Shown here: positions 1 to 11,912 of the stretch, one piece after another
Layout of the letters: every line of letters starts with the position of its first letter
Numbering within the stretch: the stretch's first letter is position 1
Assembly (NCBI GenBank): GCA_020747015.1
Contig: JAGTJM010000012.1
Coordinates: 732,042-796,041, forward strand
DNA: 64,000 bases
Source: Pyrenochaeta sp. MPI-SDFR-AT-0127
Lineage: Eukaryota; Ascomycota; Dothideomycetes; Pleosporales; Cucurbitariaceae
Direction: 5' to 3'
The notes under the pieces: model-generated
The model's database searches: none
Seen by the model: only the letters and a program-made list of their open reading frames with translations
Told to the model about the DNA's origin: nothing
Made by a program: the position numbers and the translations under genes

Positions 1-1531
1 GGAACGATGTTGTCGCTGGGTAGAGCTTCAGCAGCGGAACGGATCGAAGAAGTAAGTGTCGCAAGTAGCGACTCTAAAGAGTTATCGACTGCCATGGTCT
101 TCGAAAGCCAGGTTGTAGTATCGCGAGGAGTCCAAATGTCGCAAAACGCAAGAAATTTTAGCGCGAAATATGGGTGCCAAGGCGCTAGTATGGCTTCGCA
201 TATAACAATTGTCTGTGCTCTGCACACAACTCAGACTTGAAGAAGCACTATTGGATACAAAGCATGCATACTTCGTACAATCATGGTTTCCAGGAATGCT
301 CGTTTGGCACTGTGGTCTCCCAAATGTAGTATCGACCAGATCGTTGATAAACTTGGAACGCCACGACGAACGATCATACATGTTTGAGCGGGTGAATCTC
401 AACAATCCCAGTCGGGAGGACATGATGAGATTATGACATTTAAGGAATGGTGCACTGAGTTCGCATATTTTTGGCTTCCAATTCCCAATAATGTTGCCCG
501 TCGATCTCAACAATATCATGAATCTAGTCACATCTAACACTACCTGATCGAGCAGAGAGACATGATTCGAGTCAATTATCATCAATAAGCCGGAAAACTT
601 GAACAAAATAATATAGAATATCTCTATCACATACTACCCTTTTTGAGCTGATCCGGAATCTCAACCGGCTACTGCTTGGTGCTTGGTTCGGACTTTTGCG
701 GTGGCGTTTCGGAAAACGGTTATGAAAAGGGCGTGGACCATAGTTCGCTTCCCTGATAGAAAGTCTAATATGTCGCAACCTTCATGCATATTGCCGTCCA
801 TCCCAATAGCCAAAGCAAACAGATGCGAAGTAAGTCGGCGGCAGGCGGTTGCAAACTTGAGACAATATTGTTGGGACGATAGGGGTGCATATTAATTGTG
901 TGGTGCAAAGGAAACTATCCTACGCCATACCTAAGTTCACTCAAAAACCTATGGGTTCGATATGTTATGAGCATACGGCGATTCTGATGCCCCATACCTA
1001 ACAAATTTTACTAAACGGTTATTTGTTCTGCAAGGCAACGGCCATAGACGAAATTTCACTAAGTCTGAAAGACCCAGTGACCGCCCTGTCATGGATCTGT
1101 GATCATACCCAGATTGCACTTTGATCAGACAAATTTAGTAGAAGACGGTGAAAGGTGAGAGAAGGGCGATTGTCCAAATGTTTTCCACGGTCATTTATTC
1201 ATTAAGTAATTTAGGGCACATCGCTTTTCTTCCATCAATGCGATTTGCAGCCCCCTATTATACATTTTTCCATGTGTCATGTCACCAAAACGCACACCAA
1301 CCTTTCTCCAAAAGAAATCAGAGCAATAAGCGATCTTGGGTAATTGTGCTCTAAATGATGAATTCAATGATGAACGCCTAAATTGCTTGTTTTTGGTATC
1401 CCTATTTGACACCATAATCCGACCCAAACCAATCGACGCCGATGCTATGCATTCATTCGCAGTGGTAGTCCGCTTCCGAAAGGGGTCAATGCTTCCAACG
1501 CCTGCAAATATGCGCACATAAGTATTTTTTT
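1..1531. other. Left edge, no supported gene
   Basis: Several short overlapping reading frames occur on both strands, the longest 182 codons on the minus strand at 82-630. None shows a recognisable motif, convincing codon bias or splice structure. The last part (about 1200-1531) is probably the 3' flank of the CUL3 gene, which ends at 1532 on the minus strand. A fragment of a gene extending beyond the left edge cannot be excluded. Confidence 0.5.
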
Positions 1532-4261
1532 TTACGCCAGGTATCGATACGAGTCCACCATAGCCCCTTCCATACGCTCAAGATATTCGCGCTCGATCAA
1601 TGATTCGATACGTTTCTTGATCATGTTTACCTCCGGCTTGAATTGTGCTGCTAATTGACCAAGTGTCTCCATAACAAGCTGTTGATGCGAAAGCTCTTTG
1701 CGTTGTCTGTCATATCGTGAGTAAAAGCTCGGGCCAGCAACTGGGTGAGAACATACTTCATGATCCGCACGATAGCAGCTTCAATACAAAATTGTCGGGA
1801 ATCGTCATTCTTTTTCTCGGTTTCTCTTCGCTCACGATCGCTCTCAACCTTGTTGCCACTGCTGACAACACCGACCTTGATTTTTACAAATTTGCCATTG
1901 AAACTTTCATTAAATAAAAATTTATCAGTCGGCTTAACGTCCTTGGACATGGGCTCCTTTATTAGAATGCGAGTCTTTGGTGCCACGGCGAGCGACTGCA
2001 GATTTCTGGTGAGATCGTTGTGTGGGATGTTTGTTTGAGCCTGGATTTCCTCAAAGGTCAAGTGCTGATCTGCGGGAAGCTCGTTGAACAGAAGCAGGAT
2101 GACCATGCCATAAGTCGACACGTTAAGATCATGTCGGCGTTCCTTAAACGATCCATCTTTCTGTTGTACCTTTGGAAATACAGCCTTGATATCTGCTGAG
2201 CCCATATTGGCCAGCCAGGTAAGCTGTCGTCCAGAGTGCTTCTCGCTGTAGAACTTCTCGAAACCTCGCTTGATCTTGTCCACAACTACCGGAAAATTAC
2301 ACCGAGGCCGTTGATCTTCTTCATCTGCGGCAACACCGCCCATGGTTTCTAGAGGCCATGTCATGCTAGTTAGCACATTTATTGCGAGCTCTATACGCTT
2401 TGGATCCTTCTCTCCTAGGCCTTCGACGTGCTTTTTGAATCCGGCGGTCAACTCCTCAGATATGGTCATGTCTTTGAACATTGCCTCTAGCTTCAATGTG
2501 AAGTTGTTTCCGAGCTCAATCTTCATCTTGGAGATCATCTGCTTCTCTACCTCATTGCTGATGGATTTGTTCATCAGAAGTCGCCGACAGAGATGCTTCT
2601 TGTAGTAGCGTTCGAAGAGATCCTTATCCTGGACGTACCGTAGTAGAATAATGGCCTTCTCTAATACGGTGTCAATCTCCGTCTCGGTCTTGCCCTTAAT
2701 GCCTTTTTTCATGTTCTCATCGATGAAGAGCGAGATATACTCGGATGATCGTGGAAATGTTGGAGAATTAATAAATTCAGTAAAACTCCTTGTTTGAGCC
2801 TGCTGTAACAGCGCATCCGATTCGAATGAATCTCGCCAAATTTTGTCGAATTTGTCTTTCAAGGACAGTACGTCATCTACCCACCTGATGGCCGCGACTG
2901 TTTGTTGGTTGAGGCTCTTTTCTTGGGCTGTGCCTCTACCTTTTTCTGCAATGTCTGCCACTGGTATTACGGGAAGAGCTTGTGAGGCAATAATAGCATC
3001 GTTGTTAATTTCCGAGCCCATATCAACGATTCGCTTCTGAATGGCTCTTGTGGTCTCGGCCTTCTTGTCGTCCACACGCTTATTCAAATCGTAAATTAGA
3101 TTTAGCTCCTCAAGCCTATCGTTATCAATCATGAAGCGAACCCCGCTCTCCATCTCTACCAGCTCGTGTATTCGATTCTTGATCAGCTCATCTTCAACGA
3201 CCCTTTGAATCTTGGCTCCGGTGGTATCCAGCAGAGTCTGCTTGCATCGCTCATCTTCCTCGTATATCCTTTGACGTGCATGCTTGCAGTATGCGCCAGC
3301 ATCGGAATCTCGTAGGAGAAGCTCCGATTCGTTCCGGTAGAAAGCCCTACTGCTGTCAAGGTATTCTTTCTCGAAAGAGGTATTATAGAGACGCTGGTCC
3401 TCTGACTCTACATCGTCCTCGTGTAGGCCTTCAAGCATCCACACACAAGATTTGATGAGGTGCTTGTCGATGATATCGCCGTCCCGTTCCATCTGAATCT
3501 GGTCGAGGATGATGTGGTTCAGGAGGCCCAGGATTGCTCGATTATCAGTATGAGATAGTTGCGAGTTTAGAATTTCATCACGAAATAGGACCATGGAGGC
3601 GTTGAAGATGGAGGGCCGCCGATGGTCTGCACAATAGACGCGATCCTTTATGCAGGCGACATTAGCCACCGTATCACAATTGTGATTGTTATCGAAAGGA
3701 GATTTTCTTACCATGTACATTAAGACATCTGCCAGCATGCTCGTGCAGACTTGGTGGTCGCCCCAAGCTTGCTTGAGTCCCTTCAAGAACTTTTCGCCAG
3801 CCACACGACGCTCGTTGGTGGTGGTTGCGCCGACGCTCTGCTGATTCGCGAGGAGATTTGGCGAAAGCAGCTGTTGGATTGATGCGCGGACCTCGCTACT
3901 GAGCCAGTTTCGCTCAAACTCGTGGACCTTGTTGTACAGGTTCTCGCCCTTCTTCTTGAGGACGATGCGGTAGGCATGGCGGTACAGCTCTTCGTAAGAA
4001 AGCTTTGAAGCATTCTTGGTGTGGATTTCTCGAAAGGCAGCTTCAATGGTTGCCCACGTGTTTTCGAAATCGATCTCATCACCGTGCAGGCCCTGTATTC
4101 GCAGCATTGTTAGTGTGTGGGATTACGGTGGCTAGGAGCTTGTAATGTGACAGCAGCATCCATCCACTGAGCCAGGATGAAGGTGAAGGTGAAGGTAGCA
4201 GAGGTGTCAGACATACCCTGCGCGGTGGACGTATGCGTTGCCTGCCGCGTCCTGCTATCAT
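1532..4261 (-). CDS. CUL3: Cullin-3, scaffold of BTB-type ubiquitin ligases
   Basis: Cullin scaffold of CRL3 E3 ligases: the N-terminal repeats hold BTB adaptors and the C-terminal domain holds the Rbx1 RING and Nedd8. I read four exons, 4261-4217, 4092-3712, 3645-1757 and 1706-1532, giving about 829 aa, the normal family length. The first exon encodes a basic GRGRQRIRPPRR leader typical of fungal Cul3. Intron 3646-3711 (66 nt) is in frame without a stop; removing it restores YMDRVYCADHRRPS. The last intron (1707-1756, 50 nt) splits the codon for the predicted neddylated lysine in IVRIMK. After it the C-terminus reads as a canonical cullin winged-helix end (IKKRIESLIEREYLER ... SYRYLA). The gene is divergent from ZIM17, 383 bp away. 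Family assignment is firm; exon joins are hand-made. Confidence 0.95.
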
Positions 4262-4644
4262 GTCGCCGCGAGTGCTTCACTTGAGAAGGATGGATGGGCG
4301 CTTGCGTTGTGCGGGCGATGGTTGACGAAGCGAAGGATGAAGGTTCGGTGGCGATGCGATGGCAGAAGATTGGTGTTCCCAGGCAAGAGGCAGAGGCGTG
4401 CATGTACCGGCCGCCGATAGCCAAAGTGAAGGAACAGCAGTCGTGGCGGTGCGGGTGAGCGGCGTCGAAACTCAGGCTTCGCGATCTCAGCGGGGGTCCG
4501 TTGCCGGCCGGAAGCAACGCTGGAACATCGTCATGGCTTGGCGCTCGGTGAAGATGGATTTTGGCCGCTGCCCTCACTACGGAACGACGCATTTACTCTC
4601 AGTAAGGCCTTGAACCCGGACCCGTTCCTTCGGCCCTACACTGC

Positions 4645-5330
4645 TTGTATGCCATTGCAATGCACACTCCAGCGTCCTTGTTGTACGCGCTTGCCAGGAC
4701 AGCGGCGCCTCGTGCTGCCCGCGCTCTTCACGCAGAACGCATTCCAGCACCCGCACAGCGCCGCTACCACACGCCGCGAGCGGCAGCTGCCACTCGCCCT
4801 TCGTGCCTTCGAGCGCCAGCCCGACTCCCTTCCACAGCCGCCCGCTTCAAATCCAGCGCAGCCTCGCCCACGTCGACGACGGCCCCAGAATCGCGGCTAG
4901 ACCGAGACCAGGTCCCGTCTTACGAGCTCACTTTCACATGCAATGTCTGCAAGACTCGCTCGTCGCATCGCTTATCAAAACAGGGTTACCATCAGGGAAC
5001 AGTGCTGATAGCATGCCCAGACTGCAAGAATAGGCACTTGATCAGTGACCATCTCAAGGTACGCCAGGAAGCTCGAGGCTTAGAGTCATTGGTCCCTGAT
5101 ACCTAATGTTGAGGCAGGTCTTTTCAGACAAATCTGTGACGGTCGAGGATCTCATGCGGGACAAGGGTCATCTCGTCAAGAAAGGCTCTTTGGGCGCAGA
5201 AGGCGATGTTGAATTTTGGGACGACGGCAGCTCCACGCCTCGCTCCGCACACTTCCACCCTGACTCCAAGCCTAAGGGCGACGATCGCTTCACCGAACAA
5301 GCCGCATCATCAAAATCATCACAAGACTGA
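4645..5330 (+). CDS. ZIM17: DNL-type zinc finger protein, mitochondrial Hsp70 escort (Zim17/Tim15)
   Basis: Family role: a mitochondrial matrix zinc protein that keeps Hsp70 (Ssc1) soluble and supports protein import and Fe-S assembly. Two exons, 4645-5058 and 5118-5330, with a 59-nt intron (5059-5117); about 208 aa. The first 90 or so residues are rich in Arg, Ala and Ser with almost no acidic residues, as in a matrix presequence. The zinc domain shows two CxxC pairs (CNVC and CPDC) about 25 residues apart, followed by KNRHLISDHLK, the fungal form of the DNL signature, then FSDKSVTVEDLM. Start could be 4645 or the next Met at 4660. The C-terminal tail is short and polar. Confidence 0.92.
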
Positions 5331-6066
5331 ACCGAGTTCTTTGGAGACCCGTTTAGCTGCTGGTCAGCATCAACATAACCCGTGCAACACTCAACAGCCT
5401 CTGTAATACTACGTAGACATGGACTTGCAGTCCTCCAAATTAAGAAAAAGAGAATGTATCAATACTTTAGTGGCAACAGACGTGCATTGGAGACAAGCAC
5501 ATTATTCTGCATCCATATTCCTCTTTGAACACTTTTCTCGGTACAAGCTTGTCGTCCATTCCCTTTCTTTCCTACTTTCTCTTCGAGCGAGATCCATTTC
5601 AGCCCGTCGTGCCTTTCAAGTTAAGATTCAGATCCCGGTAGTGGTCGTTCTGGCCAAAGGGAAGGACAAACATTGAGAGCGACCAACGGCCAACGACATG
5701 GTTAGGAAATTGCAAATAGTAGATATCTGCGCACACATGCGCGTGTCCGTAACACTGCCTTTCGCATCACATGCAGGAGCTATAGTAACATGCAAGTCAG
5801 TGTGCCTATAAGGTTAATGTCTTCTTATTTTCGAGTGGTGCACCGGTAAAGTCAAGATTAGCGCTCCACTCCAGTATCAGCTACCTGCTCTGGCTTTTTG
5901 CAAAAATGAATCATAGCTCTGGCTCCACATTCGCGGCCTGCGTTCTCATGACTCGCCATCTTCGCTTCACTTCTTTTGACTTGCAATGTATTACAATCTA
6001 GCATCAGTAACAATTAAATTGCTAAAAATCCATCAATCAATGAAATGCTCATTGGTAGCAACACCG
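5331..6066. other. Intergenic stretch between ZIM17 and tRNA-Ser
   Basis: The first few hundred bases are the likely 3' UTR of ZIM17. One 85-codon frame at 5419-5676 has no motif or splice support. I see no other gene here. Confidence 0.5.
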
Positions 6067-6147
6067 GGCGTGGTGGCGGAGTGGTTATCGCGCAAGACTA
6101 GAAATCTTGTTCCTTCGGGAGCGTCAGTTCGAATCTGGCCCACGTCG
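6067..6147 (+). tRNA. tRNA-Ser (anticodon AGA)
   Basis: An 81-nt class II tRNA that folds by eye. The acceptor stem GGCGTGG pairs with CCACGTC (one G-T wobble) and is followed by discriminator G. The D arm is GCGGAGTGGTTATCGC. The anticodon stem CAAGA/TCTTG closes the loop CTAGAAA, whose anticodon is AGA. A long variable arm (TTCCTTCGGGAGC), diagnostic for serine, precedes the T arm with the TTCGAAT loop. No intron is visible. Internal A and B box promoters are present, and a run of six T residues follows. Confidence 0.95.
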
Positions 6148-6150
6148 ATC

Positions 6151-6156
6151 TTTTTT
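6151..6156 (+). terminator. Pol III terminator of tRNA-Ser
   Basis: A run of six T residues begins four bases after the discriminator base, the usual RNA polymerase III stop signal. Confidence 0.8.
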
Positions 6157-6318
6157 GGCTCATCTCATGTCCACCGAATGATACGATGATTTTTGGTCAC
6201 AATTTTGGCCGCATCGCCTCATTAGTCTTCGTCTTTACGCTTATCGATCATTGCTAAAAGTATATCATTCTGCTGTACACCAAAACTAACCTTTAATGCA
6301 TACCTTCCAATGCGGTAA

Positions 6319-7453
6319 TCATGATATCGTACAGATAACCTTCCCTTTGGTCTTGTTCTCTTCCAACAATCGATGTGCGTCCTGAATCTGCTCCCAAGGT
6401 AAGACCTTGTCCACAAACAGCTTGAATCTGCCGTCTTGGAACCTCGGTAGGGCATGCTCCACGAGCTGATCTCTCAGCTTGCCTTGATACTCTTCATCTC
6501 GGCTCCTTAAACTGCTCCCTACAAACGTACATCTCTTTCGAATGAATGCGCTGATATCTGTCCCTTCAGGCACCTTTGTGCCACCCAAGAATCCGAGATT
6601 GACAATAACGCCATCTTTGGCAACGGCTTCGAGATTCTGCTGGAAGTATGATGCGCCGACGAAGTCAATGATGATGTCTACGCCTCTGTCATTGGTTGCT
6701 TTCATGACTTCTTCGACCCAATTCTGCGATGTAGTATTGAAGGCAGCAGCAGCACCTAGTTCTTTGACAGCGAATTCGCATTTCGAGTCTTGGCGTGCTG
6801 TTGCATAGACGGCGGAGGCGGAGTCTGCAAGGGAAAGCTGGATTCCAGCTATCGAGACTGAAGAGGCGGCTGCGTGCCAAAGGATCGATTTGCCGGCCGC
6901 GAATTGCCCAACCAAGTACATGGCTTGGGTGGCTGTTATCCAGGTCTTGTAGTCAACTTAGCTGTGAAAATCCTTTGATGTGTATATTGAATACTGAGGG
7001 TATGTGCCTACCTCTGGGATACCGGCACATTGTTCCCAATCGAGCTCCTTTGGTTTTCTAACTAACATATGGGTGCTGACAGCAATGTATTCTGCATAAG
7101 CACCTCCATATGCTAATCCAAAGACTTCATCTCCCACCCTAAAGCTCTCTTTACCCCCATCTTCCTTACTTAGCTCCGCAATCACACCTGAGAACTCGAC
7201 GCCCAGGATCTTTGAAGCTCCAGGCGGTACAGGGTAGTGGCCCTCTCGCTGTATGATGTCCATGCGGTTCAGCCCGAATGCTTTGATCTTGACGAGCGCT
7301 TGCGAATTGCCGAGTTTGGGTTTGGAGACATTGGCGATATAGAGAGCCTCGACTGGACCTTTGCCATTCCTGATGTCTGGAAGAATCTGAGCATGTTAAA
7401 TCGGACGGAATTTTAAGATTGAACAGACCTATTGCACGCATTGTATCACTCAT
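6319..7453 (-). CDS. Zinc-less medium-chain quinone oxidoreductase (zeta-crystallin / TP53I3-like)
   Basis: NAD(P)H-dependent quinone or enone reductase of the MDR superfamily, expected to be cytosolic. Three exons: 7453-7429, 7376-7012 and 6945-6319, with introns of 52 and 66 nt, giving about 338 aa. The N-terminal GroES-like domain has GLNRMDIIQREGHYPVPPG and LGVEFSGVI. The Rossmann part has HAAASSVSIAGIQL, where the family usually has a glycine in the first turn, then ATARQDSKCEF and IIDFVGASYFQQNL. The C-terminus ends KGKVICTIS. Start Met 7453 is chosen because it splices in frame into DIRNGKGPVEALYI; the Met at 7441 is an alternative. For the first intron I used the second AG (7377), because the first AG breaks the frame. 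The exact substrate is unknown. Confidence 0.9.
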
Positions 7454-8042
7454 AGTGCCGGTTGCTGTGGTGCGGGCTGATTGAGCCAGTGGTGTCGAAT
7501 ACGATGTAGTAACGATGAAGACAACAATCTTGTCAAGAGCCAAACTTCGTTGAAAGAGAGATCCGTGGGAAATCAAGAATTAGAAGAAAGGGATGGGGCG
7601 CATTAGAGGGATGAACTAGTGCAACAGTCCTTTCCGACGCCGTTCCGACAGCCGCAGAGTTATTGAGAATGAAGTCGGCGGGGTAGCTTCACGAATCATG
7701 CAGCTTGACTTGGAGCTATAGTGGGCCGCACAATGTCACGCTAAGGTAAGGCAAGAGAATGTTTAAATTCCAGTCGATGGTCCAAATGAAAGAAGAAAAA
7801 GCTAATGGCGACGATGAAGTGAGGAGCGTCTCATTAAATCATCATTTACAAATAGGCTCTCGTATCTGATCACTTTGCGCTGACTACTGGTTACATTGGA
7901 AAGCCAATTTTCGTATGCCGCCTGTTCTTGTAAGCAGGATATCACACGTGGATATGATATTCACGTATGGTCTCTGGGCGTGAACACCATCTTGATCGCT
8001 AGAAGACTAGCCACAATTGCGACGTAATCAGTTATCAATCGA
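7454..8042. other. Intergenic between the quinone oxidoreductase promoter and the RFA1 3' end
   Basis: No supported gene. The interval should hold the oxidoreductase 5' flank (from 7454 upward) and the RFA1 3' UTR (from 8042 downward). Confidence 0.5.
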
Positions 8043-10069
8043 TCAGTTGACAAATAGACTGTCATCGTTTATGTCATATTGCTTGATAAGCTGAGCGAGC
8101 TTATTAGCTTCCTGCGCATAGTTAAGCGGGTACATGTTGAGTACTTGGTAGCGCGGCCTTCATTCAATCAGCACTTGTGATTTGGCATGGACAATGACGA
8201 CTTACTTTGGCTGATCCTGGTACGTCTCCATCTTTGCTCGAACCCTGAAATTGAATGTCTTGCAGGTCGCATCTTGCATGGCTGTCAAGAAGTTCTGCGT
8301 GCTATTTTCATCATCGTCCATCTTCAGCTTCATGGCTTCGTTCGCTGACATGCCGACAATCGCCTGTCCAGCCTCATCGAAACAGCTTAGCCAGAGAGTA
8401 CCAGTATGATCCGCAACATTGACGCTCAAAACATAACGATAATTAGGCTCTGGAAAGGTGGCCCGACACTTCTCGCACCACCATGAACCGGGATTCTCCT
8501 CGATGACCTTCTTATTACAGCCTGGTGTTGAGCATGCTGGATATGCCACTGTAGTGTTCTTGACATAGACAACAGATGCCCTGATACTCATATACGACGG
8601 TGTGTCTTGGAGGTAGGCTTCTTCTTCGATCACTTGAGAGATGATCTTTGCGTCATTTTTGGCGCCACCAGAGCTTGATGCCATGCTTTGATGGGTAGAG
8701 AAAGTGGCATTCTGGCCGATAGCATTGAACCAACCTCGAAGTTTGTGCGCTTCATCAATATCCGGGTCGATCATCATGGATCCGGAGCTCAGGAGACTGA
8801 GACTACGTCCACCGAAGTCCGAGACCTTAACGCCTTTGAAAGCAATGATGGACTCTAATGGTGCCTCGAAGCTCTCTGCTGTTTTCCCCCAGATGGTGAG
8901 TCGTACAGACGTTTGACTGTCGTCTGCTAGTGTAAGCTCTCGCTTGCTGAAGTCTTTGTTTGTATTCTTGGATGTGATGGTTGTGACTTCTGCGACTTCT
9001 TTTAGAACGCCAACGGTATCGATTGTGGTGTCCTTCTCGACCGAGTTCAGATCACCGATCTTCGTGAAATTGAAACGTATCTGCGGTTTATTGTCCTGGT
9101 CTTCTGCCTTCTCAACTTCGGTATCGCGCTCGAATTGCAGCTCATAGTCGTTGGGCAAGTTGGAAAATTGCTTCTTCGCAAGGGTGACTCTGCATGGTGC
9201 CGAGATGTAGTATACTACGCCCTCTTGAAAGACATCGAACAACTTATCAGCAACCTCAGTAAAGGCAGTCGCCCGAATCTCGCCAGTGTCATCCAGCAGG
9301 TTCACGCTGAACAACTTGCCAGTGCCCTTCTGGTTGTGCCATTCTTTCATGTCGCTCTTGCTGGTGCATCGTGCCCGGATTGTCCATTTGTGGGCATATG
9401 GCGACAGAGACTCGATGGGATAAAGGTGTGGGTGTGAGGATGTGCCAGGGTTGCTCTGATGAACAGGAAGTGACCTCTGCTGTGGCGCTGGGGCGGCGAC
9501 TGGTTTGGAGCCGTAGAAGTTACTGCCCGAGATGGTGGCGGGTTGCGCTTCGGCCTTGGTGTCTAGCGCCTCGGGTTGTCCAATCTTCTCAAGTTCACCG
9601 TATTGTGCAAGGACTTCGAGTTCCATGATGATAAGGATGCTGCCTGGGTTTTAGACCTATATCAAAAGCTCGGTGATAGATTACATACTTCTTGTCCTTG
9701 ACGCGCTGGGGATTGTACTTCAGCAGCCGCACTATCGAGCCCTTCTTGAGCTGGCCAGAAGTGACAATGTCATTAGCCGCTGCATGCGATTAGCTTCGAT
9801 CATGCGGGTCTGGCAGCCCACGTACTTGTCGCGATCATAGTCTGGATAAAATTGCGGATATCGCTCAGGACGACACGAAAGCGCTGCACTGCATTCGCCT
9901 CGCCCGCCTTGGGTTCCATAGTCTTGATTTGCACGCATTGCAGGACGGGGTGCTCAACGAAGCAGCCACTGGGTTCAAAGATGCTCCTGTCTTGTGTTAG
10001 TGCTCATGCTATTCATCTCTGGTGATGCTCCTACCTGACCGCACCCTGTGTGATGGCCTGTTCCGCCAT
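8043..10069 (-). CDS. RFA1: Replication protein A large subunit (RPA70)
   Basis: Largest subunit of the heterotrimeric single-strand DNA binding complex used in replication, repair and recombination; nuclear. Five exons (10069-10035, 9986-9826, 9779-9689, 9639-8206, 8157-8043) with 46-49 nt introns give about 611 aa, the family length. The N-terminal OB fold (about residues 1-110) starts MAEQAITQGAVR. After a Gln/Pro-rich linker come DBD-A (from about 172, WTIRARCTSKSDMKEW), DBD-B (from about 285) and DBD-C. DBD-C carries a zinc ribbon with cysteines near 465, 470, 484 and 487 (CSTPGC, CEKC). The tail YQVLNMYPLNY is typical of the subunit. Its start is 185 bp from the divergent dienelactone hydrolase gene, so they share a promoter. 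Confidence 0.96.
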
Positions 10070-10254
10070 GTCTGCTCTAGTGTATGGACGCGTGTGGTGT
10101 AGAAGCCGTGTTTGTTGGTGGCAGCTCTGTGAAGTTCAGAAAACGGCTCTGGCAAGTCGCGTCGACGCGTCTGTCATGTGATGCCATTTAAGCCCCGCCC
10201 TAAGCCGGGAGGGGCTGATTTCACTCCTACCTGCTTTCACAAGTATATAGCACC

Positions 10255-11294
10255 ATGGCAGACAACAACATTGCTACCCGGGCGCCTGAGAGCGATGTGG
10301 AAGAGCCGTCAGCGCAAAGCGTCTTCCCTGGAGACACTATAGCACAGGAAGGGCCAAGCATGGGCGTAAGTGAAGCTTCCACTTCAGCACAACAAGCGCT
10401 CTGATGCGGCCTGGCTCTCAGGAACACTGCACCACAGACCGACCCACCCCCTCTGGCGAGAAGCCGACGGGTCAGATCACCAAATTAGGCGGCGTCGACG
10501 CCTATGTTGCGAAGCCAGCTGACTACCCGCACTCGCCCTCGAAACTCCTGCTCCTCCTTTCCGGTGGAACGGGTATCAAATCCACCAACAACCAGCTCCA
10601 AGCCGACAGATATGCCTCCGAGGGCTACTTGGTTGTTATGCCAGACCAGTTCGACAACGATCCAGCACCAAACAGCGTTGATATGACGGAAATATCGCAG
10701 GAAGCATCCTGGCTCGAGTCAATCAAGCTGCGAACCGCCGAGGGCATTAAGTCGTTTATGATTGACATGTGGCTTGCAAGGCACACCCCTGAAAAAGTGC
10801 TTCCCATACTACACAAGGTTGTTGAAGGCGCAAGAGAGGAGTTTGCAGATGCAGTTGCGAATGGTGGAGGAGTCTACGGTGTGGGTTACTGCTTTGGTGC
10901 CAAGTACATCATCATCTTGGCTGGTGAACACGCAGATACTGCTGCATTGAGCCCATCAGCACCTGCGGATGAAGAGCAAGGGCCCGTCAAGAAGCAGCCT
11001 GTTCTCAAAGCCGGAGCCGTCGCACATCCGACTATGTTGACCAAAGAAGACTTGGAAGGCGTTAGGGCGCCAGTCTATTTTGCTGCAGTCAAGGATGACC
11101 CAATGTTGTCAGAAGAGGAAATTTTGACACCAGGTCGACGGGCAATGGAGGCCAATAAGGTCGAGCACGAAGTCCAAGTTTTCTCTGGCGTGCCTCATGG
11201 CTTCGCTGTGCTTGGCGATTACGATGACTCCAATATCAAGCAGTCGCAAAGGCAAGCATTTGGGCAGATGCTAGGCTGGATTCAAAGCCACTAG
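10255..11294 (+). CDS. Dienelactone hydrolase family protein
   Basis: Alpha/beta hydrolase of the DLH family (carboxymethylenebutenolidase-like); in fungi the true substrates are mostly unknown. Two exons, 10255-10365 and 10422-11294, with a 56-nt intron; about 328 aa. The catalytic cysteine lies in GVGYCFGAKY (the G-x-C-x-G elbow), the acid in VKDDPMLS, and the histidine in VPHGFAVLGDY. The first 37 residues are acidic and low complexity and precede the conserved domain; the Met at 10255 is in a good context and splices in frame. The gene is divergent from RFA1. There is no signal peptide, so it is probably cytosolic. Confidence 0.9.
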
Positions 11295-11912
11295 TGGTAC
11301 TTACTTAGGGTCATCATGCAACCAAACAAAGGAGCAGGATATTTATTTAGTTAGCTCTACTCAGCCAACCACGGCATGTATGCCCGACGATATGGTAAGG
11401 AGGACGCTGAATGCGATAGGATGTTGCACAGATTTCGTTGATCGTCTTCTTGTGGCGCACAGTCATGTCTTTCTCCATCCATATCACTCTCTCGTCCTTT
11501 ACATTCATTTCTGTGAGTCTAGTCATTTCCGGATTTGTTTTATTGCCGATGCCCGTGATAGTCCAGGATAGACCATTCGCGCAGCTCTTGCCCCACTCAC
11601 ACGATTACTGTAGAACGGCAATTGAGGCCACTCCATAAACAGGCCGGCTTCGGCGTATAAGTGGTCCTTCGAGGCCACATCGAGCCACACCATGCAGGTC
11701 AGCAGTTCTACATCAGATAGCCAAAAGCAAAAATGGCATGGGGGTTTGCAAGGGACACTGGAGGATCAAGACGGCTCAATGCGCCTATGTCTGCAACTAC
11801 ATCCGGCCTGCAAGCTTGATATATTTGATAATAAAGGGTATATATACCTTTGCGAGTGTGTTTGATATCCCCCTACTCCTCAACCGCTGGCTAATCCGTG
11901 CGTGCCCACAAG
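11295..11912. other. Intergenic, promoter side of the NMT1-like gene
   Basis: No supported gene. It contains the 3' flank of the dienelactone hydrolase gene and, near the right end, a TATA-like palindrome upstream of the next start codon. Confidence 0.5.
11837..11848 (+). promoter_or_regulatory. TATA-like palindrome upstream of the NMT1-like gene
   Basis: GGTATATATACC sits about 65 bp upstream of the chosen ATG at 11913. Position and sequence fit a TATA element; there is no direct evidence of use. Confidence 0.4.

Noticed and set aside
82..630. 182-codon minus-strand open frame at the left edge
   Set aside because: No motif, no splice signals, and competing open frames on the other strand; protein composition is not convincing.
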